Shown here piece after piece: positions 1 to 20,897 of a stretch of DNA of 64,000 bases. Below the pieces are notes generated by a model that was not told the DNA's origin, did not search any database, and saw nothing but the letters and a program-made list of their open reading frames with translations. The stretch comes from Apus apus (taxonomy: Eukaryota; Chordata; Aves; Apodiformes; Apodidae), in the NCBI RefSeq assembly GCF_020740795.1, contig NC_067286.1, forward strand, positions 19,100,350 through 19,164,349. The letters are read 5' to 3'. The position numbers were made by a program, and so were the translations under genes. How positions within the stretch are numbered: position 1 is the first letter of the stretch; each line of letters opens with the position of its first letter.

Positions 1-8145
<8,145 letters not shown>

Positions 8146-8160
8146 TCAAGACGCACGCCG

Positions 8161-8165
8161 ATTGG
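8161..8165 (-). promoter_or_regulatory. Distal CCAAT box upstream of CHKA
   Basis: A second CCAAT pentamer in the coding-strand orientation, within GCCAATCGGC context, lies about 265 bp upstream of the predicted start site. NF-Y binding is plausible from the motif and the CpG-island setting but is inferred. Confidence 0.45.
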
Positions 8166-8530
8166 CCGTTCCCCTGTTGCCGTGGTGACCGGCGCGCGCA
8201 GCTCGGAGTCGGGGGGTGCAGCGCAAGGTGCCCCCTCCCCCCACCCCCTGCCACGGCTGCCCGGCCCGGTGTCAGGCCCGGCCCATCGCATCCCCTGGGC
8301 CCCACTTCCCCTTCCCGCCGGGCCCAGCTCTGCCCCCGCCGCCTCCGGCAGCGCCTCCGTGCCTGCCTCTGAGGGCTCGACCCCCACCCGCTTCTCCCCC
8401 TTGGCTCGGCGGCCGCCACTCAAGGCTGAGGAGGGTTCAACGGGGGAGGTTTGGGCCACAGCGGGGGCTCGACCGGGTTGAGGGTCTGAGCCGAACGTGA
8501 GTACTGAGGGAGGTAGCTGGCCGAGGAAGG

Positions 8531-11500
8531 GCGTGTGTCACCTCATGGTCTGCTGTACGGTGGAGCTGCCTTCGTTGCGTCTTTGGTTACTCGGTGTTTA
8601 ATTGAGCTGGTACTCCTTCCAGGCTGGCTATGCCAAGACTTGGTAAGGTGCCTGCGTCATTTAATCCCGCAACTTGCCACAAAAAATGCGAGAAATCTTA
8701 GTGTTGAATTATAGCAATCAATAATTTTTTTTAACTCTGCTTCTTACAGAAAGTTACTGAGTTACATACTTGTCATGCATGAGGGCTGGTTCACGACTTA
8801 TGTGGTAAACTGGTCTCTTCTGGCTCAGGAGAAAATCATACCTGACCAGAAGGGTAAACTACAAGAAGAAAAATTATTTCCACATTCAGTGCTTCCAAGT
8901 TGAGTTTGTTCGTTTTGGCAGTGGAAATATTTTCTTCTGTTACAGAAACATCAGTGTCTACTTTCCAGTCCTTTGTAGCAAATGAGCAGCTCAACTTTCC
9001 TGGCTCTCCTACAGCCAGAGGGGATGAGAATGTTATATTGTCTTGTCATAAATGAGCAATAAAGGAATAAATAACTTTTAAGCTTTGAACTACCTTTGCA
9101 GTTCCCTGATTTTTTTCTGCCTTTGGCTGTTCTCCCTTGATGGTCTTTTACTGTATATAAGAGAAGGCTGTGGACTCTTTTAATAATAGTGGCCATTATT
9201 GTGGAGATTGTTGGTAAAGCTGGGGAATTGATGAAATGCTCATTCTCTCATCTCTCACCAAACTATTCTACTGCATGGAATGGTTGCTCATTTTGACTGC
9301 ACGCTTTGCCACTCCAGCCCAGGGATTTTATGAGAAGTCACAGGAAAGCTCCAGAGCTAGCTTCAGAACTGCTTTGTGCTGGTAGAGCAGCTTCAGCACA
9401 ATCAAAACGTTCACCACTAAGGCAGGCCATAGTTTAGAGGAAGAATGATGAATGGGCTAGGGATGCCAAACTGGAATAGAAGGGAAATGTTATCTTCCCG
9501 TTGTGCATTAGCTCTTAATTAATCAAATAAAATCCATTAATCGAAGCATAGATTAGGATGCTGGACCGAGGACATGCAGAGGCTTTTGGAGATGGCCACA
9601 CAGGGCTGTAGAGAAGCCTTTTCTTTTGCAGGATACTGGTGAAGTACCTGACAATATCACTGATACTGAATAGTTAAGTAACAAAATTACCATATGGAAT
9701 TCTCATTCTGCAACAAATGCTGATGATATCTCTACATGTGGGAAGAAGTGATGAAAATTCCAGAACAATTTGCCTTTCAAACTGGCCCTTCTGTTTCCAG
9801 GTGCTCGAGCTTTACACTATGTTCTAGCATGAGTAACAGGATTATTTTTTTTTTCTAATTAGAGTTCTATGGCTGATTATTTCCTAGATTACTATTAGTG
9901 TGGAAAGAGATTCTTCTTTTTTACATTTGCTCTGCTTATTACATAATTTATTGTTTTAACACTTTATTAGTAGATGGTAACTCATAATTTGTTGCTGAGT
10001 TTACACATAATTTGTTGCTGAGTTTACAAAAAGGATGTAATTCACTTGAAAACTATTCAGTGTCTTACAACAAACATGGTCTATCTACTGGGGAGCCACA
10101 AGAATACATGTACACAGGGCAATGAAGGTGAGAACAAAGCAGTAGATGAACTCACGATAGAAATAAAGGTGAGTCATGTAAAGGCATGCAAATTTATTTG
10201 ATATGAAGGCATATTGTTACTTGCAAAAATTATTTTTCTTTCATTATTCCCAGAAAGCAGGTATTGATTAGGAAATTCATTATGGGTCAAGATGACTTTC
10301 ACCTTTACATTGTGGGTAATAGTTCTTTCAGCCCTGTTATCCTGCCATTGTGCATTTCAGATGTGGTAGATTTGAACAGGCATGGAAGCCATGTGGCAGC
10401 AGTGGCATGAACTCATTGACAGCCTGGGCAGCAGTGACAAAAATTAATGGTCTGAAGGCATGATGCAAAACCCAGTAGAGCATGTGGAAAGACAGGTACT
10501 AGTTTCACTAAACATGAAAACAAATAATTTTCTGCTCTTACCCAAGAACTTCCTTGATTTGACTCAAAGCATGCAGAAGGAGCAATGTGTGAGAAATATA
10601 TGCAGCTCCTCTTCATGATGTATATTTTAAATGGACAGAGAGAGAGGTTCTAGTTCTAGAGCTACTAAGATGGTACTTTTTCATAAGTTTTAAGTCCACA
10701 TTCAAGTAAAACAGTTGGAAACAAAGAAAACAAACCTATTTACTCTATTTGTATATATGATTTTTTTTTCCCCTGCTCATAAGGAGGAGTCTGTTACACT
10801 TTGGTAACGCATATAGTCAAATGCAACAAAATGTAGGCTTCTGGTAACATCAGAATATATCAAACCCTAAAAGGCATCAGAAAAAATACTCAAAAAAGGG
10901 AATTAAGTATTGAATTATTGGCACAAACACCAAAAGACTGAATAGTTAAAATACTGGATTCACGCTTGAGAAACCTACGTTCTCAGCAGCAACTGGCTGG
11001 TTTCCACTTCTTGTATGCTAGAAGCATCTTGTTGTTGGGTAACAATGCAATATACCTACCCAATGGATTAGTCAGTCAACCAGCCATCTTCTTAAGTAAA
11101 GGAGGAAGACAAATGGTTCTTCATCTTCCTGATGTCAGATTTTATACCATAGCAACCAAGCTGCATTAGCACACTTGGTTTTGTAGGTAGCAGACATGGA
11201 TTCTGTATCTCTGTTCAATTTCTGATTCAATCTAATAATTCATCTACTGTAAAATCTAACAAATTAGACCCATTAAGAGAATAATTCTTCAGCTGCCTTT
11301 TTCCCCTGGATAACCTAGCTTTAAAGCTAGATAATTAGGGTTAAGGCACAGACAAAACACATAGTAGCTAATCATGCTGTAAGCAAGGTACAATTTTGGA
11401 CTAAGATCCCCTCTGTGGTGAGCCAAGGCTTCAGAGTTTGTCTGATCTGTTGTCATAGGAATCTCTCCTCAGACAGTAAACCACTTTTTTTTTCCTCTCT

Positions 11501-11928
11501 GTGATTTACTTTTCGCTCAAGCCCATATCATGACCACATAATCTATTACTTCAATTGCTGAACAGAATATAATGGTCAGCAAGTCCATTACTTCTTTTGA
11601 AGTAATGGGGACACTTCACCAAGTCTCAATGGAAATTTCTATTTTTGACTGGTTCTGTTTGCAGTCTTAATCACATATTAAATCAGGAGAAGGCGTATGT
11701 CACTTTTCTATTACACTATAATATGAACCATTTTTTAATTTATTAATTTGTGTGGTTTACTAAAGCTTATTAGAGTATTTTTTTTCCAGTTTTCTGTAAT
11801 GCTTATGTATCTGCAGCAAAGGGAATTGCTGTTGGCTTGATGCATTGTTTTATTCACCCCAATTGCATTTGAGCAATAGAAATTGCTTATTGCTCACAAA
11901 AGAGCTTAGTCTAAGAATTCTGACTCAT
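8531..11928. other. Intergenic flank upstream of CHKA, no gene seen
   Basis: AT-rich sequence with only short random open frames. Apart from a 23-bp tandem duplication near 10 kb, I recognise no repeat or gene. Distal regulatory elements for CHKA could lie here, but none can be shown from sequence alone. Confidence 0.5.
9983..10028. repeat. Perfect tandem duplication of a 23-bp unit
   Basis: Two identical head-to-tail 23-bp units, 9983-10005 and 10006-10028, each beginning CATAATTTG and ending GTTTACA. Perfect identity suggests a recent slippage or duplication event. Confidence 0.9.
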
Positions 11929-12520
11929 AGAATCATAAAAGCATAGAATGGTGTGGGTTGGAAGGGACCTTAAGGATCATCTAGTTCCAATCCCTGCTGC
12001 ATGAGCAGGGACACCTCCCACTAGACCAGGTTGCTCCAAGCACCGTCCAACCTGTCCTTCAACACTTTCAGGGAGGAGGCATCTATGATGGCTCTTTGCA
12101 ACCTGTTCTAGTGTCTCACTACCCTCACACTAAAGAATTTCTTCCTAGTAAATAGTCTAAATCTACTCCTTCCAGTTTAAAATTGTTACCCCTCACCCTT
12201 TTAAAAAAATCCCTCTCCAGCTTTCCTGTAGGCCTCCTTCAGGTACTAGGAGGCCACTATAAATACTCCCCAAAGCCTTCTCCAGGCTGAACAACCCCAA
12301 CTCTCTCAGCCTGTCTTCATAGGAGAGGTGCTCCAGCCCTCTGATCATCTTTGTGGCCCTCCTCTGGACTCACTCCAAGATCTCCATGTTCTTGTGTTGG
12401 GAGCTCCAGAACTGGACATGGTACTCCAGGTGGAGTCTCATGAGAGCAGAGTAGAGGGGAAGAATCATGTCCCTTGACCTGCTGGCCACACATCTTTGGA
12501 TTCAGCCGGGGATAAAGCAC
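11929..12520 (-). mobile_element. CR1 LINE 3' fragment
   Basis: The plus strand reads as the reverse complement of a CR1 3' end. It starts with the AATCATA-type tail, then the conserved stretch around GGTTGGAAGGGACCTTAAGG, then the C-terminal part of the reverse-transcriptase ORF, read on the minus strand with stops. It is truncated on its 5' side at about 12520, as usual for CR1. It is not functional. Confidence 0.93.
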
Positions 12521-14679
12521 TTAATTTTCTTTCTTGAGTCTTTCTTGCTATTATACGAAACAGCAGCAGACTTCACTGGCAAGATCAAATGCCAGCTAAG
12601 GCTGGATCTGCCACATGGCACAGAGAGAATGACACTTTTGTAGAAGGATGCAGATACTTAGTTCAGCTGAAAAGCCTGCAGACTTCTTAATAGCAGTTGT
12701 CAATAAACATTCTTTCTGAACCAGCTGCAAGCTGCTGTTGAGTTTGTGAATCTCATTTCTGAAACTAGGCTGAGGCTGGAGACTTTGACCTGTGAACTGT
12801 GCAGTCATTGCCAGTGTGGGGGAGAGTTCAGGGCTGTCCTTGAGTCCCTCAGCCTCTTGGCTTACTTCCAAGTGTACTGCTAACAGGGGAGCCTATTGTG
12901 ACAGCAAAATACTCTCAGCATGGTTCTGTGTTCAAGTTGCACTTGAAGTAGGGAGCCTGATTTCATTTTCCAACTCCTTGGTTATACATCTGGTTAAAAT
13001 CCTTGATGAATTTTAAATATTAAGGCTGCTATTTCTTATTCCCTGTATCAACAACCAAAAAAAAAAAAAAAGGCACTCTGAAAGATAGGAATTATGACGG
13101 TTTGAAATTCTTTTTGAATTTGATTTGAAATCCAGTTAGGCAAGATGCAGCTGCAAGAGAAAGGCTGCACAGCTGTTCCCGATTCTTCTTCAGTGAGGAA
13201 GAATAGTGGGATCATGGCAGACAACATTCTCCTAGATCCATCTTTCCAGCAACAATACTGTGTGGAAAAATAGACAATAAGCAGCCTATGGAGAGAAGGG
13301 GAGCAGAGTATTTCACCCAAAGTCCTCTTTGCTCATCCCTTACAAAGGTAATTTGCAATATTATCTGTGCTTTGACCCCAAGAGAGAGAAGTTCAGGACT
13401 AAATTTGAGATTTTCTTATTTTATTTTCCTTCTGTGTGTATTTAGTTTCCAGCACAAAATACTAGCAAAAAAAACAAGGTGCAATTTTGATCCCTGAAAT
13501 ATACCTGCCAGAGCACATGGGGTTAACAGAGGCTAAAGTTGAGAAATTTACACTAGGCACTGACTTGGTATTTATACGTCTCCTGTGAATGCAAGGGAAG
13601 TGTTACAGCAGAAAGCAGCCCTACCAAAAGGATAATATGCTCATTCATTTGCTATGTTGGTCTAAGATAACCACAAAGACCTAGTTTGTACAGTGCCAGG
13701 TATTTCAAGGCGTATGCTAAGATAACATTACCTGGCTCAAGTCCCAGAGAATTACTTTTCTTGGAGTCAGACAGACCAAGGCTTTATTATATTACGATTT
13801 ATTTAATTTCTTACTCAGAATGAATTTCATCTCATTGAGGAAACCCAGTTGGGGAATTTTCTCAGAACCTTAGGGAGATGTAAAAATCCAGTAGGAATTA
13901 GCTAAATATTCTCTTATTTATTTTAAAATCTCCAGCTTGGAAATGCCTGGTTGTACAGGATACTGTGATACAGTAACAGCTTCAGAAAGAGCTGCAGCCC
14001 ACAGAGCTATACACTGTGAGGTATCACTTTTATTACCGTCCCAGTTTAGTAATCTCTCCCATGGGTTCAGGCACTTCAACTTTTACTTTTGGTCAAGCAT
14101 CAAACTCTTCTACAAACCTACCCCTGCTCCTCCCACCCCTTCCTGATGCTCAGCAGAGTTCAAGAGTGCAGCCATGCAGCCTTTTTCAATAGAGATTCTT
14201 GAAGCAACCTCCCCTCCCATCCTGGGGGACTGAGAAGAAAACCCTTCACAATGGAATCCTCCCTAGCTATGCTGAAAGAAAAAAACAGTTGCTGTAGTAA
14301 CCAGTTCTCTACCTCCGCTAAATCAGTTCTCTTCCCTCTTAGTCTTCTCTGATTTTACTAGTTTTGGGCAAGAAGCAGCTCATCAGGTCCAGGTTGCACT
14401 TGATTCTGTGGGCTGGAGGAGCATGAGGGGTCCTGACCCATCAGGTGGTCCTTGCTTTGCCTGCAGGAGGATGTCCTCCATGAGGGTTGCCATCACTCTT
14501 GTTTTGTGATTGAGCCACTCATGGAGCATAGGAACAGGCTCTTTGCTTCCCCTTCTTGCCCACAGCTTGTGGCTGAGCCCTACTGCTATCTTGTCCAAGA
14601 GCAGACATGCCACTGGCTCATAGGCTCACTTGCACAGCTTTTGCAGCCTCAGAGATAGATTTCAGCCTGTAGTGGAAAA
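12521..14679. other. Intergenic, no clear gene
   Basis: Mixed-composition sequence with an A-run near 13057-13071. The only coding-like segment is a short minus-strand frame at 14383-14613, listed separately. I see no CR1 in this interval. Confidence 0.5.
14383..14613 (-). pseudogene. Possible fragment of an unidentified coding sequence
   Basis: A minus-strand frame of about 76 codons reads like ordinary protein, with segments such as GSKEPVPMLHEWLNHKTRVM and GPLMLLQPTESSATW. It opens only with GTG, and an in-frame TGA lies a few codons upstream. There is no splice context that I can support, and it sits next to CR1 sequence. It could be a remnant of a mobile or processed copy of a gene, or chance. 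I do not recognise the family. Confidence 0.2.
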
Positions 14680-15178
14680 AGAAACTAGATACACAGGGAT
14701 CTACCTGAGAAAGTCCAACAGAGGGCTACAAGGATGATTAAGGGATTGGAAAACCTGCCTTACGAGGAAAGGCTGAGAGACCTGGGGCTGTTTAGAGAGG
14801 AGAAGACTGAGGGGGGATCTAATTAATGTCTATAAATACATGTGAGCTGGGCATCAACAAGGCAGGGACAACCTCTTTTGACTTGTGCTCTGTGGTAGGA
14901 CAAGGGGCAATGGATTCAAACTTGAGCACAGCAAGTTCCACTTCAACATGTGGAAGAACTTCTTTACTGTGAGTTTTACAGAGCACTGGAACAGAATCCC
15001 TAGAGAGGTTGTGGAGTCTCCTTCTGTGGAGACTTTGAAGACCTATCTGGATGCCTTTCTGAGTGATCTGCTCTGGTTTTGGTCCTGCTCTGGCACGGGG
15101 GTTGGACTCAGTGATCTTCTGAGGTCCCTTCCAACCCCTAACATTCTGCAATTCTGTGTGATTCTGTGATTCTGTGAC
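14680..15178 (+). mobile_element. CR1 LINE 3' fragment
   Basis: Plus-oriented CR1 3' region. It includes the conserved 'KGLENLPYEERL' type peptide region (14738-14775), the 'HFNMWKNFF' type segment and a terminal tail of GATTCTGTGATTCTGTG repeats ending at 15178. It is 5'-truncated. The frame is open in part, but the copy is a dead fragment. Confidence 0.92.
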
Positions 15179-17022
15179 AGTACATTTTTGCAACTCTTTC
15201 TAGGCTCTGAAGTGACCGCAGTAATCACTGCAAACACCCATAAAGTTCTGAACTGTGCTAAATTGCATCTTTTGCAATATATCTACTGTGGCCAAGCCTT
15301 GAACTAATAGTTTTTTACTCTGGAAGTATATAGCTGAGAGCCAAAGAAACCTGCACTAAGGAAGAGCATGCCAGAGCCACCTCTGGCTGTTTCACGTGTG
15401 CAAACACAGGCAAACTGCCTGCACAAGTTGGGGCATATTGCCTTGACAGCAAGTGGACTACCATGAGATAGGTATAATGTGGTGACAAGGAAGGGGGAAA
15501 AAAGCCACAGAATTCATTACCAGGGATGTAATGGTCAGTAATAAAAGGCTGCAAAGAATTATGTAGCACAAAGCTGATAATGCACTAGTAACGAGACATC
15601 AGGCACTGTCACTGCTAATGTTAAATGCTTAGAGTCTGTATGCTGTGAAGAACCAGAGAGCATTCACTGGACACTTGCATAGACACAGCAGGAGCAAAGG
15701 CAATAGAATACTTGCATCTTATGTTCATGAAGCGGCCGTTAACATGATAATAAATGCTCTATATTTAAAAACAACAAATAAAAATATCCAAGAGCACACC
15801 CACATCAACATATCAGTTCAACAACAGCCAGTAGTAAAATACACATACGTGTAAATTTCTGAATCTTTTCAAAATCTGTTATTGACTCAAATAAGAGGTA
15901 GATCACAGACTAATATTAAAAGGACTTGGACTTAGGTGATGGAACTTGCAAATCCAGTGCTGCTGGTTATTCAAGAACCCTGCAGTTTTTTCCTATGTTA
16001 GGAAGTAAAAGGGTGGATTCCAGATATGGATCCCAGACACTGTAGTTTCAACTTGGGCACTGATTATATGTAAGTAATTTACGTAGTTTTTAAGGCATCC
16101 TGGTAGAGTTTGTAATTTAAGCCAAAGAATGGTTTCTAGCTGGTTATTTCCTTGTGAGCCGTTAAACCTCTACTGTGGGCACAATCAGAGTAAGGAGGTG
16201 GTAGAGAGAGGTTTCCAAATCTTTGGAGAGCCAAGCCTGCACCAGTGGCAACGATGGAACTCTGCTGGTAGAGCCTGAGGCAGAACACATGTTCTGGGCA
16301 ATAGCTTCAGCGGTCTGCTTCACTCAGACACATTTGTTCCTTCCCAGTGATAACAACTAGCAGTCTCAGGTTAAAGAAAGGCCACTGAGTTAGAAAATGT
16401 TTCCGAATATGCAGCAGTATGATTATTCTTTGAGGAACTGCCTGCCAGGGAAGTGGTCACTGGAATTAAAGCATACATGTGCTGAAGAGCAGACAGGGTA
16501 AATACAGCAGAATCAGCAGAGTAAAAAATTTAAAGCATTTCAGGGAGCTGGCTGTGCTCTTCTTCCTGACATTGACATACATACATGCATACACATGGTT
16601 TTTCATGTATTCTATCCTGAAACCTAGAAAAGCTAGTTTTGTCTGTTTTACATAGACACACTGAGGATTTCTTAGCCTGTCTGAAGCATATTAACTCATA
16701 ATTTCCATTTATAGGGGAAACATATCACTCTTATTTCTTGTGCTGATCTATTTTACTACCAAAAAAAAAAAAAATCTCTTAAAAAAGATCAAATAGCATT
16801 TGCAAAGTCCGTCTTCTGCCCTACTATCTTTGACTGGTTATTGTACAAGTGTTTAGACTTTCAGTGATTTTTTATTGCCATATTGGCATAAAATGAGTAA
16901 ATTTTTCTGTGAAACACTTCACATCCTCCACACTGATGGGCTTATTTCAAAAAGAATCACTGGTAATGCACAGGAGAGCTGAGGATAAAGCCAATGTGAT
17001 TTTGTGATGTACCTAAACTTCA
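15179..17022. other. Intergenic, no gene seen
   Basis: No homology that I recognise. A short CATA-type simple repeat occurs near 16577-16593 and an A-run near 16760-16773. Open frames are short and random. Confidence 0.5.
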
Positions 17023-17447
17023 CAGAATCACAAAATCACAGAATTGTCATGGTTGGAAAGGACCTCTGAGATCACTGAGTCCAACCATCAACACAAAAAA
17101 ACCCCAAAACCAAACAAACACAAACAACCACACACACACCACCAAAAAAAACACCCACAAAAAACCTGTACAACCTCAGCCACTAGAACAGGCCCCAAAG
17201 TGCCACATCTATATGTTTCTTGAATACCTCCAAGGATGGTGACTCAACCACCTCCCTGGGCAGGCTGTTCCAGTATCTGATCACTCTTTCAGTACAGAAA
17301 TTCTTCCTAATATCCAATCTAAACCTCCCCGGCCACAACTGCAGGCCATTTTCCTCTGGTCCTGTCATTATTTACTTGGGAGAAGAGGTCAACACCCACC
17401 TCTTTACAGCCTCCTTTCAGGTTCTTCAGGACTTCGCACCGTAGCTT
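17023..17447 (-). mobile_element. CR1 LINE 3' fragment with A/C-rich insert
   Basis: The reverse-complement CR1 3' end starts at 17023 with ACAGAATCAC repeats and the GTTGGAAAGGACCT block. An A/C-rich low-complexity expansion (about 17091-17166) interrupts it before the 3' end of the ORF2 frame resumes (minus-strand segment with '[19 protein letters not shown]'). The 5' side ends near 17447. This 3' end differs from that of the 11.9-kb copy, so a different CR1 subfamily is likely. Confidence 0.88.
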
Positions 17448-19109
17448 TTATTTACTCTAGAATTAAGCTCATGGTTAATTGGTTAATTGTTAGTGGAACA
17501 GAGTTGCACAGTATAGAGTTGTATTATGGTGACATTTTGTAATTAACTAATTTAATCCTACTTTGTTTCCATTTTGACAGAGGAATAACAAAATTACTAG
17601 TGACAACTAGAAAATGGTCACCAAGCAATTAATCAATATTGGAAACCCTCTGAAAATGGAATGAAAACCATTGCCTCCTTAACAGGAGCACACTGTACTC
17701 CATTACAGGTATTTAGTAGTTTTATTAATTAAATAAAATATATCACAAATTTTTCCTTTCCAATCTGATGATAACTTGTGCCAACTGGATTTAAAAATCT
17801 GGCTTGTTATGTATTAACCACTCATCTGGGAATCCGATTGAGTAACACAGGAGTTGTTGGAATACCAAGACTCTCATACAAATGCCTGAGTCCTAAGTAA
17901 ATATTGGTTCAAATATTGATTCACATGAGAGATGTGACTGCAGTTTAAGAGGCTGTAGGTGCCGGCTGAACTACTTTAGAGAGGATTGCTCCCTCTGTGT
18001 TCCTTTGAGATTCACATCAAAATACTCATTTCACTTTGAATTCATGGGAACAGAGCACTTCCCTTCACTTTTGGTATTGACATTCTCTGTATCAGAATGT
18101 ATTTCTGATGCTATAAAATTAAAGGTATCACATTGTGTATAAGTACTAAGTTATTAAATTACTTCCACTCCAGATAGATGTAACATCTGGGAACAGGAGA
18201 GTGAGACAAAATAAGTTCTTTTTTATGGGGCACTGAAAGCAGAAGAGGAGAACATGCACCTTATTTTCCTGACATATAGAGGCTATAACAGCTACTACCC
18301 TAAAAATCCAGGAGAAATTTGAGGTGAAGGAAAAATCCAGTGACAAAAAAGAAAAGCTGTCTTCCACATTCTGGAAAGTAGGAGTCTTTAATCAGCTGGA
18401 GGGAGCTCAGGGGAAAAGGAGTGTCTCATCCTGTTTGTTTTTATACTAATAAAAGATATTGTGAGGCACATCTACACTAGCAATCTGCTCTTCTGTTGTA
18501 ATCTAGACAGCTCCTTTGCTTAGTCTTGAATCCCAATTGTTCTTCTAAGTAGGATGAACACCAATCCTTCTGAATACATTTCACAGTTACAGACCTAAAC
18601 AAGTATGAGTTTCCCTAATGTCTACTGGGCACTTTGTCTTAGCAAGTCCTAAGCCAATAACTAGAGAAAAGACAACTCCAACAAGCCTGAATAAGTGGAC
18701 TATGAATAACACAAGCCAGCTGCTCTAAATCTCCAAATCTTATGGATATTCACTTTTAAGAGTGTAATTGATATATCCAATAAGCAAATTGTTATGAAGA
18801 ATTTTACATCAAAGAAATTAAGTTCTTTTTTTGAGCAATTTAAGATGAATATCAAAAGAACTCAACCTTTTAAGTGTAGGAAGCCTGACATACCTTTATG
18901 TCTCAGATTAGCTTATTGCTTTTCTTTTCTACAGGCAAGAAAATAAATCTATGCATTATCTTAGCTTTCAGAGTAACAATGTTTTTTAATAATATTTGTA
19001 AGTGGAGTGCTTGGAATCAAAGCTTAGAGCATGACACCACATGAGACATGACCTAAGTCATAAAAGTTTGAATGTAAATAACTGATACCTAAATAGTCAC
19101 TGAATACAG
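17448..19109. other. Intergenic, no gene seen
   Basis: AT-rich sequence with short open frames only. I see no recognisable element. Confidence 0.5.
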
Positions 19110-19442
19110 AATCGTTAGAATCATAGAATATCCTGAGCTGGAAGGCACCCATGAGGATCATCGAGTCCAACTTCTTACTGTACACAAAGCAACCTAAAAG
19201 TTAAACCATATATCTTAGAGCATTGTCCAAATGCTTCTTGAATACTGACAGCCTTGGTGCCATGATGACTTCTCTGAGGACCTTGTTCCAGCTCCTCAGT
19301 AAAGAACTCTTTCCTAATATCCAATTAGCCCAACAAAATCTTATCCAAGTAACACCTTCACTACAATATTTGTTACAAAATGCCATAACACATGCAGAAA
19401 ATCACTGTCTTAAAACTGCTCTCTGGCACAGACTCTTCTTGC
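19110..19442 (-). mobile_element. Degraded CR1 LINE 3' fragment
   Basis: A diverged reverse-complement CR1 3' end, with AATCATAGAATATCC followed by a GGAAGGCACC-type block and a decayed C-terminal ORF2 region ('VFKKHLDNALRYMV' on the minus strand). It is more diverged than the other copies, so probably older. The right border is vague. Confidence 0.75.
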
Positions 19443-20890
19443 CATGAGCACCTCATGCATGTGCAACAGAATATTTTTGGCCAGTAGTATCTTCTGTAGT
19501 TGAGCCCCCTATGCTTCATGGAATGGAGGACAGAGCAAATTCAGTTCTCTCTCCATTCCTTCTAACTGTCAATAGCCATGAGAGAAAATCCCACCTGTGT
19601 CATTCCTGGGCCCACTGTGCAATTTTAAACCCTTTCCTTACATATGTAGTTAGTTAGCTTATTGCTTTGAATTGTGCAAGAAATTCTTTTGTTGGCTAGT
19701 TGACAGATTAATTAGTAAGGTTCTTTTTGATATTACAGTCTAGCTGCTGTGGCTGAAACAAACTTCTGTTGGTTCCTAACTGATCTCTAGCCATATTATT
19801 TTGGCCTACAGAAGCTGCCTTATCTGCCACAAGAATTCAGTTTGCCAGTCCTCTTCAAAATAAGCCTCCTTTTTGAGACAGAATTTGGCCAGATGGAGAT
19901 CTACCTCAGCTTCTCTGTAGGCTTTCATATAGGCTTGGCAAATCTATCCATCCTGAAAGAGCATAGGACCTCCAGCAACATATGGGACCTCTCTGATGTG
20001 ACTTCTAGTGAGAAGTCAGGGATCTCAGTTATGCACATAACCAAAATGTGGCCTGCCTTGCAGCCAGTCATCAGATAATTCACACAGCAATTCATTGCTG
20101 CATCAGTGGAGAAGGGTTAGAGTGGCCACAGTAGTTGTTCCTCTGCAAATTACTGCAGGATCTGCACCCCAGATGCCTGGAAACACTTGTGCTGCCTTTT
20201 GGAAAAATGCCAGCAGCAAATTCAGTGGCAGCAAGCATCAGCTTGAGGGACCAGAGTTGTGTGGCACCCAACAGAATGACAGCTACACTGGACATATGCT
20301 GAAACAACTAATTCAGGGACTACAATAAGTGCTGCTCTTGACCCAATGTACACCTTTCCTGCTCAGAAAAAAAGATATCCTCAGCTGCTTTGTATTTCTC
20401 AGTGCAACACTGCAGCAGAGAAATTATTGTAAGGAAGGTCTGGTCAATTACAGTGTAATTCCCTCTCCGTACTTCTCTCATGCCGAGTAAGGGTGTGATT
20501 TTTAACTAGTGTTGCAGCCATAGCTATAGTTAGAGGATTTTCTCCCAGATTCTGAGCAGTAACATATAAGAGATAAGATGTGTCCGTTCTGGGCATTTTT
20601 GAAACTGAAAAGTATCATAATAGATCTCTATCTCAGCAATGGGCTCTACTATTAGAAATAATTCTAGTTCATCAAACATGTAAACATAAAATTATTGTGA
20701 TTATAGGCCTCCATATTAACAGAAAAAATATCCAACTTCTGACTCCAAACAATCTGTAAGATTACTGTCATACTGAGGTCTTCAGAAGGCTGTCTTACAG
20801 AACATTCAAAGAAGAATAAGCTCTTCCAAGAACAAGTATCTTCTTCCTGCATCGAAGATTTTAATAGAACAATAGAAATCTTTTGTCAGA
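19443..20890. other. Intergenic, no gene seen
   Basis: Unique-looking sequence up to the left target-site copy of the LTR insertion. Short frames on both strands have no recognisable homology. Confidence 0.45.
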
Positions 20891-20897
20891 CATTGTA

